64,000 nucleotides of DNA. Source: Massariosphaeria phaeospora (lineage: Eukaryota; Ascomycota; Dothideomycetes; Pleosporales). The position numbers and the translations under genes are program-made. The notes under the pieces were generated by a model. It did no database searches. It worked only from the letters and a program-made list of their open reading frames with translations, and was not told where the DNA came from. The stretch is taken from contig JAADJZ010000019.1 in assembly GCA_011032825.1 (NCBI GenBank), forward strand, positions 62,001-126,000. Reading direction: 5' to 3'. Of the stretch, positions 1 to 12,133 are shown in pieces (the first letter of the stretch is position 1; each line of letters starts with the position of its first letter).

Positions 1-429
1 TAACACTTACTTTTTTTTTTAATACTGCACTTTTTAGAACTATAGATTAGAGAACTATAAGCTATAGAATACAACTACAGTTGCTTTTAAAAGCTAGCCA
101 AAAAAAACTATTTGCTAAAGTTAATAAGATTTTGCTTTTTTGCTTTTAAAACTACCTACGCATGCAAAGTGTTTTTGTTGTTAAAAATAGCAAATTAATT
201 GCTTGCAACATAGTAGAAACGATACAAAGCAACTATTACAAATAAACTAACAAAGAAGTTGCTAATTAGTTTAAAATAACTAAGAACTTCAACTTGCACT
301 TTAACTTAAATTGTTCGCTAGCGCTTACGTACGACACTTCTTTGTTACGATAATTTTCTTAACAACAACTTTCTACCTATTTACTTTTTTTCTTTTACTT
401 AGCTCTACTTGTACTACAACTTAAAACGC

Positions 430-2412
430 GTTTACAATTACAGCAACTAAAAGAGTACTACTTACTCTAAATTCAATTTTCGCCGCAGCAGCGACCTACG
501 TTTTATGCACTTCTCTAGTAGCAGTACAACGCTTCTTTACTCTCTACGCAGCAACTAAACCTATACGATTTCTACAACTTTTCTCTACAACGCAAAAGCT
601 TTGCGAACTGTTTTAACAATACTTATTAACTTATTACAAACCTTTGCAAGCTGTACAACAACGACAAACGCTTTAGAAGTAAGCTGTATAACGTATTTAA
701 TACTAAATTCAGAATTTTCCGCAACAACTATAGCAAGATAGAGCTACTTAAACTATACTAGAATTAAGCTTTCTCTATTATACTAAAGAAAAGAGCATTA
801 AGCTACTATTACAACTGTCTTGCAAGCTAGAGCTATAACTTTAAAACAATAATAGGCATAATAAAAAGCTATTTCTACACTAAAGAAAATCGTTAACTAT
901 ACTTTAGCAAGTAAAAAACAACTACGCTAGCTCGTACAATTAGCACCTACTCTAACAAATTACATTTTGAAGCTTTACAAGTTCTTATTAACAAACTCTA
1001 AAAGCTTTAACGCGAACTAGGTTATAACTACTAAAGCAACAACGTGCTGCGTAAACAATTAATTAACGCGTATAGTAGCATTAAGAACTGCAACCTCGCA
1101 CTCTTTGCTTTAGCACCTACTTTTGAAAGTTTCTATTTTACTCTACGCTTATCTATTAGCGCTGCTACTTGCTTGCGCAAAGTACGTAACTTAAACTTAA
1201 CGCAATACACTACTAACAGCAACTATAGAAACAACTATAGCTAATATCTCTATAGAAACAACTTCGATAACAACACAAAGCATAGCTATAAGTAGTACTA
1301 AACTAATAGAACCTATAGAAGTTAAAGCTTATAAAGAAATTAAAGCAATATATTGCAAGAATTTCTATAACGCTTCTTGCTACAAGGCCTCAACGATAGA
1401 GCCTACTAAAACAACTTTCGAAAATTACTCTTTTAACAACTATTGCTACTTAAACGATAGCAACGCTAGAGAAAGTGCTTTATCTATAGCAAGCCTAAAT
1501 GCTAGTTAACAAAGTACTTTAGAAACGAACGCAAGCAATTCTATAATAGGTATTGCTAAATAGCGTTAACTTACTTATACGAATAACAACCTAGCTCTAG
1601 CATTGCTAACTTCTACGCTTTCTTAGCTAATTACGAAAGCTTTAAGTTTAACAAAAAAGCCTAGCAAATGCTCGTTGCTAAAACGGTAGAAAGAAACTAG
1701 TTTTTTACTAAACTAACTAGTGCAATTGATAGCAACTAAACAATTGCTTATTTAAGCAACCAAGCTGTGTGTTACGCAGCTACCAAAATTAATGCGTTTA
1801 GAGTAGTTAACAAAACGCTTACTACCGTGTTTACGTTTGAGAATTGATACAATAAAAAAGTTTTCTAGAGCATTATGCCTAATACAAAAGCTTTAGGCGT
1901 TTTGATAGCAAGCAAATTGCAAGCAATTGCTCTATAGGCAATAGAAAGCTTGCAGATAAATACTTTAACAGCTAGATAGTACTAAATTCGCTTTGGTAGA
2001 AGCTAGGAAATCGCTTCTATAGGCACTTTGTACGTTGACACAATAATTAAAAACATTACGTTTTACGTACTACTTACTAATACGCTATTCTTGCTTTGTC
2101 TTGCTAATATAAATAAACTAAGCGTTAAATTCAATAACCTACGCAACGTATTAATTTAGAGCAGCAAGCTACACTTAGTTGTACGAAAATAAAGCTATTT
2201 TTAGCTTTTTATTAATTAACCTAAGCGCATCGCAGCTGCTAGCTGCTACTGTATAGAAACTAAACTACGCTAGCTACACTAACAATTTAGCTACTTATTA
2301 GCTTGTTAGCTTTACAACTTGCTTATACGCGCTAGCTACGACAACGTTTACAAGAAAATTATTAACAAGCTTGTTAAGTACTACTAATAGTGCTAATTGA
2401 ACTAGAAAGTAC
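430..2412 (+). pseudogene. copia gag-protease-pre-integrase, degraded (part 1 of polyprotein)
   Basis: This is the N-terminal part of the copia polyprotein. A retro-gag-like helical region spans about 600-1250, including the open stretch 1044-1244. A damaged zinc knuckle follows at about 1473-1520; two of its cysteines are still visible. The protease active site lies at about 1871-1900, where the expected Asp-Thr-Gly reads Asn-Thr-Lys, consistent with G-to-A change. A GAG-pre-integrase block resembling the HRRFGHP motif lies at about 2262-2310. The frame runs to the gypsy A insertion and continues at 9583. There are dozens of in-frame stops and no functional product. The start of gag is not certain. 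Confidence 0.75.
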
Positions 2413-2912
2413 TGTTATTAGGAGTTTCTCTTACCGAAGGTACTTTTGATTAGACTCGAAGATTTTGCCTAAGGAATTGTTCTGTGTTTAGAAAGCTTAA
2501 TAACAATAAAAAAACAATCTCAATTCTATTCTAGATAGAATAACAAAGTAACAATTTGTTGCCTATAGATTTAATCTATGTATAAAATGTACTTAGAAGA
2601 GTTAACTACAAAAAATCCAAATTATAAAAGAAATCCTGCTAATCTATATAGTTCTATAATTTTTTGCTAAAAGCGTTTTACTTAGTTTGCTTAGTGTGCT
2701 TAGTTGCTAAGCGCTTTAGGCTAGCTAAGCGCTCGCTGCTTAGTATGCTTAGTTTGCTAAAGCTCTAATCGCACTAATTACTATTACGTAACTGCTAACC
2801 TAATCTTGCCTTGCGCATTGCTGTACTTTCGTCTTGCAAACTTGCAAGCTCTAACAACTTTTCTACGTCGTTGCTTAGTTTACAATACCTAGTATTATTT
2901 TTATTTGTAACA
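2413..2912 (-). repeat. LTR of gypsy A (left copy; 3' LTR in element orientation)
   Basis: A 500-bp direct repeat of 9078-9577 with only transition differences noticed. Preceded by the TSD AGTAC at 2408-2412. Confidence 0.92.
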
Positions 2913-3299
2913 TTATTTCTTTTTTTAAAAATATTGTTCTAATAGCTGTCTTGCTATGCTGTGCTAGTTTTTTTTGTACTTTGCATCAAAAGTGCTGTTT
3001 CGTATAAAAGTAAGTTAACTTTAATTTCTATCGTGTTGTAGCTTTCTTTTGTATTTCTTTGAGTTTTTAAGTTTAACTATGCCTAAGTCTTCGCTTTCTG
3101 TAGATTCGTGCTTTAAGTTAACTTGTTGTTGTTACAATCAAGTTGCTTGTATTTGTAAAACTAGTTTAAAAATGCTTACTCTTTGCAGCCGTTGTTTTAA
3201 AGAGAACCTAAAGTGCCTAGTTAACTTCTCGTCGAATAAGTGTGCTAAATGCTTTTAGTCTAGCGCGCTTTGCAGTCTTGCTTTAACAAAAAAAGAGTA

Positions 3300-6200
3300 G
3301 GTAGCTTTTTAACAAAAGCGTTGCAACTTGCAACATTAGCTTTTGCTAGCTAAGCAACAAGTGCTATCTGCACGAATTCAAGCTGCTTAGCTAGTGTTCG
3401 CAGCGAAGTCTCGTGCTGCTACTCTTTAAGTAGAGCTTTCTATTGCTAAGATAAAAAGAAATTAGCGTTTTGCTAATAAGTAGGTTGCTATTAAAAAGCT
3501 AGAGAAACTAGAAGCTGCGTAGTTCAACGCTGCTGTTAATTCTAAAAGTACAGCTTCTACTAATAGTTCTGTACCGCTGCTATTCGAAACGCTTTTAGCT
3601 AACTTAGGCTAGTTACAAACTAACTCTTCTCTACTTGTTTTTTTTTTTTTTAACTTTTTTGCTTTTTTAGAGAACTTGGATCTTTTGCCTTTAGATTTTG
3701 CTAGTAGTACTTTCGTACTAGTTCCTTGCAGTTCGTAAGATTTCGTATTAGTTCCTATGTGTTCTAGCTCTCTAGCTATTTTTGCTATTTAACTAAGTAT
3801 TTCTACTAACGTCTAAACTTTTGTAGGTCTTTAACTTCTTCGACTTCGTACTTTTTGTTTTCAAGTTTAATATTAGTTGCTACTTTAGCGTCTAGTAGTG
3901 CTAGTTTAAAAAGTAATTTATAAAAAACTAGGTGTATGCGCATGCTTGTAAGTAGCTATAGTTTAAATAATACAAGTCTTTTAACCTTTAAGATTTTAAA
4001 TAGTTTTATTTAAAAGTTGTCTAACTTGTTGCATAGCTTTTTAGTTTTTAGGTTTTTTCGTAAGAAAAAAACTCTATTTCTCTCTTTAAAAGTTGGTTTT
4101 TTAAGCTTTTTCTTGTTTGCTAACTTAGCTGTCGTAAAGTTCTTTTAAGCAATTCGTTTGCTTAATTCGTTGTGTAATTTTTGCATTTTAAAAGCTTTGT
4201 CGTTCGCTGCTAGCGAAATGCTTTTAATATTTTTTAAATTTTAATAAGCTACTAGCTTATATTTATAATTTGCGTAGTATAGCGAGTGTTCTATCGTTGT
4301 AAACTTTGTGCTGTTGTATGCTAATTGTGCTGTTAGCAAAAGTTTAACTTAGTTGTTTTGCAGCTTGTTAGTGTACATTCGTAGGTACTATTCTAGCGTT
4401 TAGTTTGTTCGTTTAGTTTAGCTGTTTGTTTGCGAGTAGAAGCTAGTCGATAGCTTCTTTGCAACTCTTAACTAGGCTAAGAACGTATTCTAAAACTTTA
4501 ATGTAAACAGTTTGTTTCTATTTGTAATAAACTATTCTAGCAATTTGTAATTAGCAACAAGTGCTTTTGTAACCTCGTAAGCTATTTCTTCTACTATAAT
4601 TAACTTTTCTGTTAGTACAAAATGTAATTCTTTAGTTAATTAATCTACGATTACCAAGATCGAGTCGCATAGCCGTGCTAATTTGAGTTTCAACAATTTT
4701 AAAAGCTTTACTATAAAGTCTATTGTAACGCTAATTCATAAGCGTGCGAGTAGTTCTAGCAGTTAGAGTAATTCGTAGAGCTTGTGTTTCTTAAGTTTGT
4801 TTTTAAAACAATTTAAATAGTTGCTTACTGCTTTCTAAACTATGTTTCGTACGTAGAGTATTAAGTACTCGTTTAAGATTTGTCAAACTATTTTTTTAAT
4901 TCTTAAGTGTTCGTATGCTTGTAAAGCATGTAATTCTTAGATAAGCTATATAGCCTAGGTGTTATTTGTAACTATCTATTTTTGCTAGTCGTTTTTGCTT
5001 TATTTTTGATGCATTCTTTCTTTAATACTTGTAACTTTAGCTATTTTAGCTAGTCGTAGTTAGTTGTATTTGAGAGTTCTATTTAAATTCCGTTGTAATA
5101 CTAAGTTGTGCGTAACTAGTTTGTTAGTTTCTGTAAAATCTAATTTTCAACTAAGCGCGTTCGCGGCTTCGTTGTTAGTTTCTTTGCAATAGTAAATTTT
5201 AATATCGTAATTTGCTATAAATTTAGCCTATTTAACTTGTTGTTAATTTAATTTCTTAGTTGTAGTAAAGCTAGTAAGGTTTTAATAATCTAAGTATACT
5301 TGTACTTAATACCTTGCTTTTTTTAGCTATGCTTTTTACTATTTAAAAGCGTTTATTATTGCTAATAGCTCTTTATCGTAAACGTCGTAGTTAAGTTCTG
5401 CTCTTAAAAACTTTCTAGAATAGTAAAACACTAGTTTCTATTTCCTATTGCTGCATTGCTGTAAAAGTATTGCTTCTAATGCATAGTTTAAAGCATTAGT
5501 TTTTACTTAAGTTTTCTTTTTTAAGTCGTGCATTTGTAGCATTAGTGTTGTAGTAAACTTCTTTTTAAGTTCTTAAAACGCCTGTTCTTGTGTTTCTGTC
5601 TATTTAAACTTTTTATTTTTTTTAGTAACTTTTAAAAGTAGTGTCGTAGTTTTAGAGTAATCTTTAATAAACTTTTAATAAAAGTTAGCAAATTCTAAGA
5701 AAAACTACACGTTTTTTACTATTTTAAAAGTTAGCTACTTTTGTATAGTCTAGATTTTCTTCGAGTCTATAAACACACTTTTTCTTAAAATAATAAATCC
5801 TAGATAGCTAGTTTTTGTAACGTAGAATTTACACTTTTTTAAGTAAAGTAGTAGCTAGTACTGCTTTATCTTTTTTAGCACTTTTTTAACATGTTTCTAA
5901 TGTTCTTTAAACGTTTTTTTAAAGTATATTAATACGTTGTTTAAGTACGCTGTAACAAAAATGTCTAAGTATTTGTATAGTGCTTTGTTAATTAAGGCCT
6001 AAAACGTAGCTAAGGCATTAGTTAATTTAAATAGCATAACTTAGTACTCGTAGAGTTTATATCTAGTTTTGAAAGCTGTTATCTATTTGTGCTTTTTTGC
6101 AATTTTAATGCGATAGTATCTGTCTTGTACGTTGAGTTTTGTAATTTATTTTACTTTTTAAAGTTAATTTATAAGCTTTTAAATAAGTAGTAGTAAGTAT

Positions 6201-8900
6201 TTGTTTTTTCGTGTAACGTTGTTAAGATGTCAAAAATCTACGCATAGTTTCAATTTCTTGTTTTTTTTAAGTACGAACAATATTGGCGAAGCTATTAAGC
6301 TTTCGCTTAGTTGTATGTATTCTCGCTAGATATTCTTTTAAATGTATTTCTTTAATTTCTTTTGCTAGTTGTAAGTTAGAGAATACATTAGTCTTAGTCG
6401 CAGTTTTGTTCCTTTCTTAAGAATAATTTTGTAATTTTATTTTTAGTAGTCTGCTAAGTTGTGTTTTTTGTTTTTTTCAAAGAAACTTTTAAACTTCGCT
6501 TAGTATTTAGTAGAGAGGTTTTTAAACTTTTCTTTTTGTTTCTTTAAAAGGTTAGATCGTAATCTGCTTGCTTTTAAAAGCGCAACTTGTTGTATTTATA
6601 TAACGCCTATCTGCTAAAAGTTTTTTCTACAAATTCTTGCGATTTTGTAAAGTAAAATTAGACTAATTCTTCTAATCTTAGGTGAGCTTTGAATTGTCGA
6701 TTCGTTTTGTCGTACTACAGCAACTTTCTTTTTAAGCCTTCGGCTGCGTATTGTTTCGTTTTTTTAATTAATGTTAAAGTTGTGTTTTTGTAGCTAGTTG
6801 TACCTAATATACATGTTTAAACTTTTAAAGTTTATAATATTAATACACTGTTAGTGCTTAATGCTCGCAACTTCTAACTCAACTTCTTAAGTTTTTAGGT
6901 TAATTAAACTGTTTTTATATTTTAGTAGTTGTCCGTTAGCTAATACTGTTCGTATTAGTTAATTTTTAACTTAGTAAAGTATCTTGTTTCTTTCTACTTA
7001 TTCTAAAAAGACTAATGTTTAGGCAGCTTTGCTATTAAGTAGTGCAGTAAGCTCTTAGCCTACAACTTTTGCTTTTACTTTTATGTAATTTCGTTCTAGT
7101 TGCGTTTTTTGTACGCTTTGTACAGTTGTGCTAAAAGCACTTATACTATTCTAACCGTAAGTCTAGTAGCCTACTAGTTTTTTGCCAAAAAAGCTTTTAA
7201 AACTTGTTTTTCTAGGATGTTCTATTATTCGTAGTATTTGCATTAGTTAATAAAACATTCTTATAGCTGTAAGTGTTTGCTGTAGTTTTAATTCTTAAGA
7301 TTTCATCTAGTTGCGTATTTTTATAGCTAATGAATTGCGTATTTTTAAGTGCAAAAAAGCTAGCGTGCTGCTTAGCACGTATCGTAGTTTTCTATGCATA
7401 ATTTGTTGTTGCATTCTAAGTAGTTCTTGTTTTTTAGACTTATAGGCTACTATTTTGTAATATGCTTGCTAAACTAGTGTATTTGATATTTTTTGTCGTA
7501 GCACTACGCCTATGCGCAGCTTCTGCTGTAGTTTTTAAACTAATTGTTGTAGTTGTGTACGTAACATTTCGTTACTATACATTTGCTGTCTTTAAGTAAA
7601 ACGTGTAATAGTAATTTTAGCTATTGTTGCGCAAGAATTCTATTGTTTGCGTAGTACATGCAGTTTTTCTCGTTGCACTAGTGCTAAAGCAGGTTTCCGT
7701 AATTATTCTAATTAGCGAACTTTATTTTTTTTTTATTAGTTTTTGTTGTGCTATTGCTGCTTTTGCAGCTTTCTATCTTTGTAGTTTTTTAATTTGTAGT
7801 TTTTTAAACTGTTAGTTGTAGTACTAGGCAATGTAAGTAGTTTTACCGCACATCTAGCACTTGTAGTTTTAAAGTCAATTTGTAATTTCTTTTGCTTGTA
7901 GATAAGTAGGTTTTGTTTTCTAGTCTAACAGTTTCTTTGCTATTAAGTTTTTAACTTTAACTTACTCGCTATCTAGTTTTTCGTAGATTCTTAGATATAG
8001 TGTAGCTACTCGTTGTAGTTAAACTATAGCAATAGTAGCAGCTTGCGCGCTTGCTACTTTTTGTAGTATTTCTAAATAGTTTCTGCAAAAGTATTTGTTT
8101 TTACTGCATTAAAAACATACTTTATTGTTGTAACGCTTTTAGCGTTCTTTTTTAAACAGCTTGTTTTTAGAGTTTTGTTTTGTTAAAGTAGCGTTTTTTT
8201 TATTAAACTGCTTTTATAGTAGTTTGTTGTTCTAGATTCGTTTAACGCTGTTAATATCTATTAAGTCGTAGTAATAAGTTTTTTTAATTGTAGCTACTAG
8301 GCGTATATATAGTTTGACAGTGAACTTGCGTTTTTACTATTGTTGCTATAGTTAGTTGTTAATTTATACCGCAGTTTTAATTAACTCTCTAAGTTCTTTA
8401 AGTTTTTTGTCTTAACTAATTTTATTCTTTACATGTTTTTTTAGTTCTGCGTAGTAGAACTTGCATAAGCTTTGTTCTCTTACGTTGTCTACTTTAGCCT
8501 AAATTCTTTTAAACTTAATTGTATATTTACTTGCAAATTTTTTTTGTCGTAGTAGCCTAAGTTTGTTTATTGCTTATTAAGTTTCGTCTACTTTCTCGTA
8601 GATCGTATAAAGCTTTTTTTTAAACAATTTTTAGTTTCTAAAAATGCGTTGCGTGTTTTGCTTTATTTTTTGCTTGCTATTGCTTTTAACATAGTCGTTT
8701 GCGTGTAGCTAAAACTACTTTGCTGCGTTGTCTTTTATGTGCATTCTAGTTGCAAAGATTTTATTTTGTTTTGTAAAAAAGCTCGTTGCATAGTAACAGC
8801 AGTAAAAGTTAATATTCGTAAGAAATAATCGTAGTGTTTTCTTTTCTTTGCTATATTTCTTTAGAGACAGTGCTTTCGCGGCACTACTAGTTTTTCAACT
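3300..8900 (-). pseudogene. gypsy A gag-pol, degraded
   Basis: Read on the minus strand from high to low coordinates. A gag-like region lies near 8900-8000, with a CxxC zinc-knuckle remnant near 8130. The RT spans about 6350-5680 and has the typical fungal gypsy blocks (FANFYQKFIKDYSK-like; YEYQVM-like). Its catalytic YxDD motif reads Y-L-N-N near 5950, both aspartates being replaced. RNase H follows to about 5330. Integrase blocks run from about 4960 to 4200, including a SILVIVD-like strand and a QTNSQTKRTNQTL-like segment. A chromodomain-like tail lies below 4000. Stops throughout make it non-functional. The opposite-strand open stretches at 3049-3258 and 7624-7815 are shadows. Confidence 0.82.
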
Positions 8901-9077
8901 CTTTAGAATTGCTACTATTTCTAACAGTTTGCTAATTTGCTTGCTTATTTGTTTTATCTAGTTAGCTTACTTTGCTAGTACCGTTGCTGCGGTGCGAGCT
9001 AGTGCTTCGGCGCTGCTACTACTTAAGCTTGCTAAAGTTGTTATGTTGTTTTAGTTTTAAACCTAAAGTAGTTAACG

Positions 9078-9577
9078 TGTTATTAGGAGTTTCTTTTACT
9101 AAAGGTACTTTTGATTAGACTCAAAGATTTCGCCTAAGAGATTGTTCTGTATTTAGAAAGCTTGATAACAACAAAAAAACAATTTCAATTCTATTTTAAA
9201 TAGAATAACAAAGTAACAATTTGTTGCCTATAGATCTAATCTATGTATAAAATGTACTTAGAAAAGTTAACTACAAAGAATTCAAACTATAAAGAAAATT
9301 CTACTAATCTATATAGTTTTATAATTCTTCGCTAAAAGCGTTTTACTTAGTTCGCTTAGTGTGCTTAGTTGCTAAGCGCTTTAGGCTAGCTAAGCGCTCG
9401 CCGCTTAGTGTACTTAGTTCGCTAAAGCTCTAATCGCACTAATTACTATTACGTAACTGCTAACTTAATTTTGCTTCGCGCATTGCTGTACTTTCGTTTT
9501 GCAAACTTGCAAGCTCTAACAACTTTTCTGCGTTGTTGCTTAGTCTACGATACCTAGTATCGTCTTTGTTTGTAACA
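9078..9577 (-). repeat. LTR of gypsy A (right copy; 5' LTR in element orientation)
   Basis: A 500-bp direct repeat of 2413-2912. Followed by the TSD AGTAC at 9578-9582, after which the copia frame resumes. Confidence 0.92.
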
Positions 9578-9582
9578 AGTAC

Positions 9583-12131
9583 TTAAACGCTTTAAATTCA
9601 AGCTTAGAGAACTAGACATAGATTTCAACTACGAGGTAATTGTTAACGTTATGTACTTAGATAGCAAGCTTGTTTTACACGCAGTTAACAACGCAACTGC
9701 TTTTTAAGCTGCTTACTTTCTTAAAGATCTATTAGCTGCAACTACTTAAAACGCTTTACGGCACTGCTAGATAGATACCTACGTTAAACCGCTTAAGTAT
9801 TTTATCTATAATGCTAGCAAGAACTTCGTTTCTACTAAGTTTAAGCAACTAGCTAAGGCATTGTTAATTAACGTTAAAGAAGTACTTGTAGAAGCTTACA
9901 ATAGTGTAAGCAAAGTAAAGCAATACTACGCACTATTACAACGCGCTTTTGAAACTATTCGAAGTAACTTACTTGCGATAAATAAACAGCTTATTTTATA
10001 AATAGTAGTAAAAGCTGTTAACAACACAGCAAGCTTAAATAGCTTAGTACTAACACTTTTTGTTTTCGGCGCTTACTTACGTATAGCAGAAGCTTTTTTT
10101 TTGTTGCTATTAATTACTTAACGCGCTGCTGCTATTAGAAAAGCTATAAACGAAGTTTAACAAATACACAACATGCGCTAAGTTAGTAACGCGCTAGCAA
10201 CACGCAATAGACCTACAATAATTAAAATAACTACTTTGCTTATCAACTCCAACGTACGCGTTTAGCGCGAGAAAGATAGATAAATAAGCTTCTACAAACT
10301 TATTACTGTAACTAACGAAACTTATACAATACAACTTCTTTACGAACTTACAAACTTTCAATTAACAGTAGTAAAACTCTACTATACTAACAACGAAGTA
10401 GCTGCAACTTTAGCAATTAATAGCAACAACAATGCCTATCGAAACTAGAATAGTAACACTAGTAGGTTCAACTAGGAACTAGAACTAGAACTAACTTACG
10501 AGCTTTCTAAACGTAAACGCAGCTGCTTAAAAGAAAGCAAAAACAAGCTTAAATTTTATATAGCCTATGCGACTTAGCTTATTGAAACTTATATAATCGA
10601 AATTTTTATAACGCTTAAAGAAAACACTAACTAGCTACTAGCAATTTAACTGCAACAAGAACAAAGAATAACAGCACCTAGTAAACTATTCAAGCAATTT
10701 GATAACAAAGAAATTAACAGCTTTATTGCTAATAGAGTTTTTCGCTTTGAAAAGTACAATTTCTACAAGCACTAAGGACAAATCTTTAAGTTACAACTTG
10801 TACGCGAGGTTAAAAGCAAGACTACTACTACTTTATACAAAAAATCTCAACTAGTAGTACAAAGCTACTAGAACGATAGCAAAGCAACAATTCTTACTTA
10901 GTTGCTAACTATTCAACGAGCTAGCTAGCGAGCTATTCTATCAATTGCTTTATTACTTATGCGCAATGAAATCTCGCTTTAGCTACGAGATATTACTTAA
11001 GCTTACGTTTAGTTACGTACAAAGCTTAACTAAGTAGTAATTGCTTACTTGCTTAAAGAAATCGCTTATAAGTACTCGCTTAACACAATTATAATAGTTA
11101 AAAAGCTTTTGTATAGCTTAGCTAAAGCTAGTACCTATTAGTAGGCAACGTATAGTACTTATTACAAAAAAAAGCTTTACATAAAAACTTCAACGTACAA
11201 TCTATGCTTTTTTATTACTACTACTTAAAACACGTTCGGCGTAGTAAGCATGTAAACTAACAACACTTTTATTTTTACAAATAAACGTTTCTTTAAGTTA
11301 AAAAAAACGAGTTAACGTTTATAGCAAAGCTAAAGCAAAAGTTAATACTTTGTACTTTATTAATTTTTAACAGCTACGTTCTTTTAATTAATTATAACAG
11401 CAAGCTTTTACTACAATAGAAAAACTAAAGCAGTAAAATCTAGCTTATTAACGCAAGCTCAACTAACTATAGGCATTAGTATATTAAACAAAAAGCTCGC
11501 AGCGCTTATATCGCAAGCATTTGCTAACTAGAAACTACCTTTGACTTTTCTATTGCCGCACAAAATTAGAAGCTTACTTAAGATAATGTTAACGCTTTGA
11601 ACAAGCGCTTATAGTAGCAGTTAAGCAACTTTCGCCGTAGCTTTACCTACAAAGAAATCGACTTATTTTAGACTAAAGTCTTTGTATTTGTTAATAGCTT
11701 CTTTGCTAACAACAAAAATTTAAGTAGCTAGATTAGCTACACAATTATACTCGCTACAAAGAATACTACTAATGCTAAGTTTACAATTTACAGCAATTTT
11801 ATCTACTAAAGCTTTACAAAAAGCAAGCGCGTAACCTAAAGCGTACTTGCGTTAGAAATCTACGCAATAGTAAAAAGCGTTAACTTTGCTTACTCTATTA
11901 CCTCAACACTTGCTATAATTACAAAGCAGCTTAGTTTACTTTCTTTTCTACTAGTAGTTTGTACAAACTTATATTTACTATACGAGTGTATTGTCAAGCT
12001 AGAATTAACTAAAGAAAAGCAACTAATAATTAACATTATAGCCCTTCGCTAATCGTACGAAAGAAAAAAGTTATTCAAAGTCTAATAGGTAAATAGCTAA
12101 GACAATTCTGCTAATGCTATAACAAAGGCAT
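9583..12131 (+). pseudogene. copia integrase-reverse transcriptase-RNase H, degraded (part 2)
   Basis: This continues the frame broken at 2412. The integrase core starts at about 9640, with a VMYLDSK-like strand, an AGKNFVS-like block near 9815 and an EAHNSVGKVERYH-like block near 9890. The RT follows from about 10680, with recognisable VQGYND, DITQAY and PLYGLAEAG blocks in mutated form. The catalytic Asp-Asp of the RT (about 11252) reads Asn-Asn. The RNase H end (a NPADAMTKA-like motif near 12110) is cut at 12131 by P2-left and resumes at 13978. Many in-frame TAG/TAA codons sit where Trp or Gln is expected. Confidence 0.8.
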
Positions 12132-12133
12132 TA

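Larger units (their letters stand above)
2413..9577 (-). mobile_element. Ty3/gypsy retrotransposon A, complete but RIP-degraded
   Basis: This is a full-length gypsy element of 7165 bp on the minus strand. It is bounded by two 500-bp direct repeats that start TGTTATTA and end TGTAACA (plus-strand view). The flanking 5-bp TSD AGTAC (2408-2412 and 9578-9582) is perfect. The minus strand encodes gag with a damaged zinc knuckle, protease, RT, RNase H, integrase and a C-terminal chromodomain-like region, all with many stops. It lies inside the copia integrase region, and the copia frame rejoins across it, so it is younger than the copia insertion. Confidence 0.92.
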
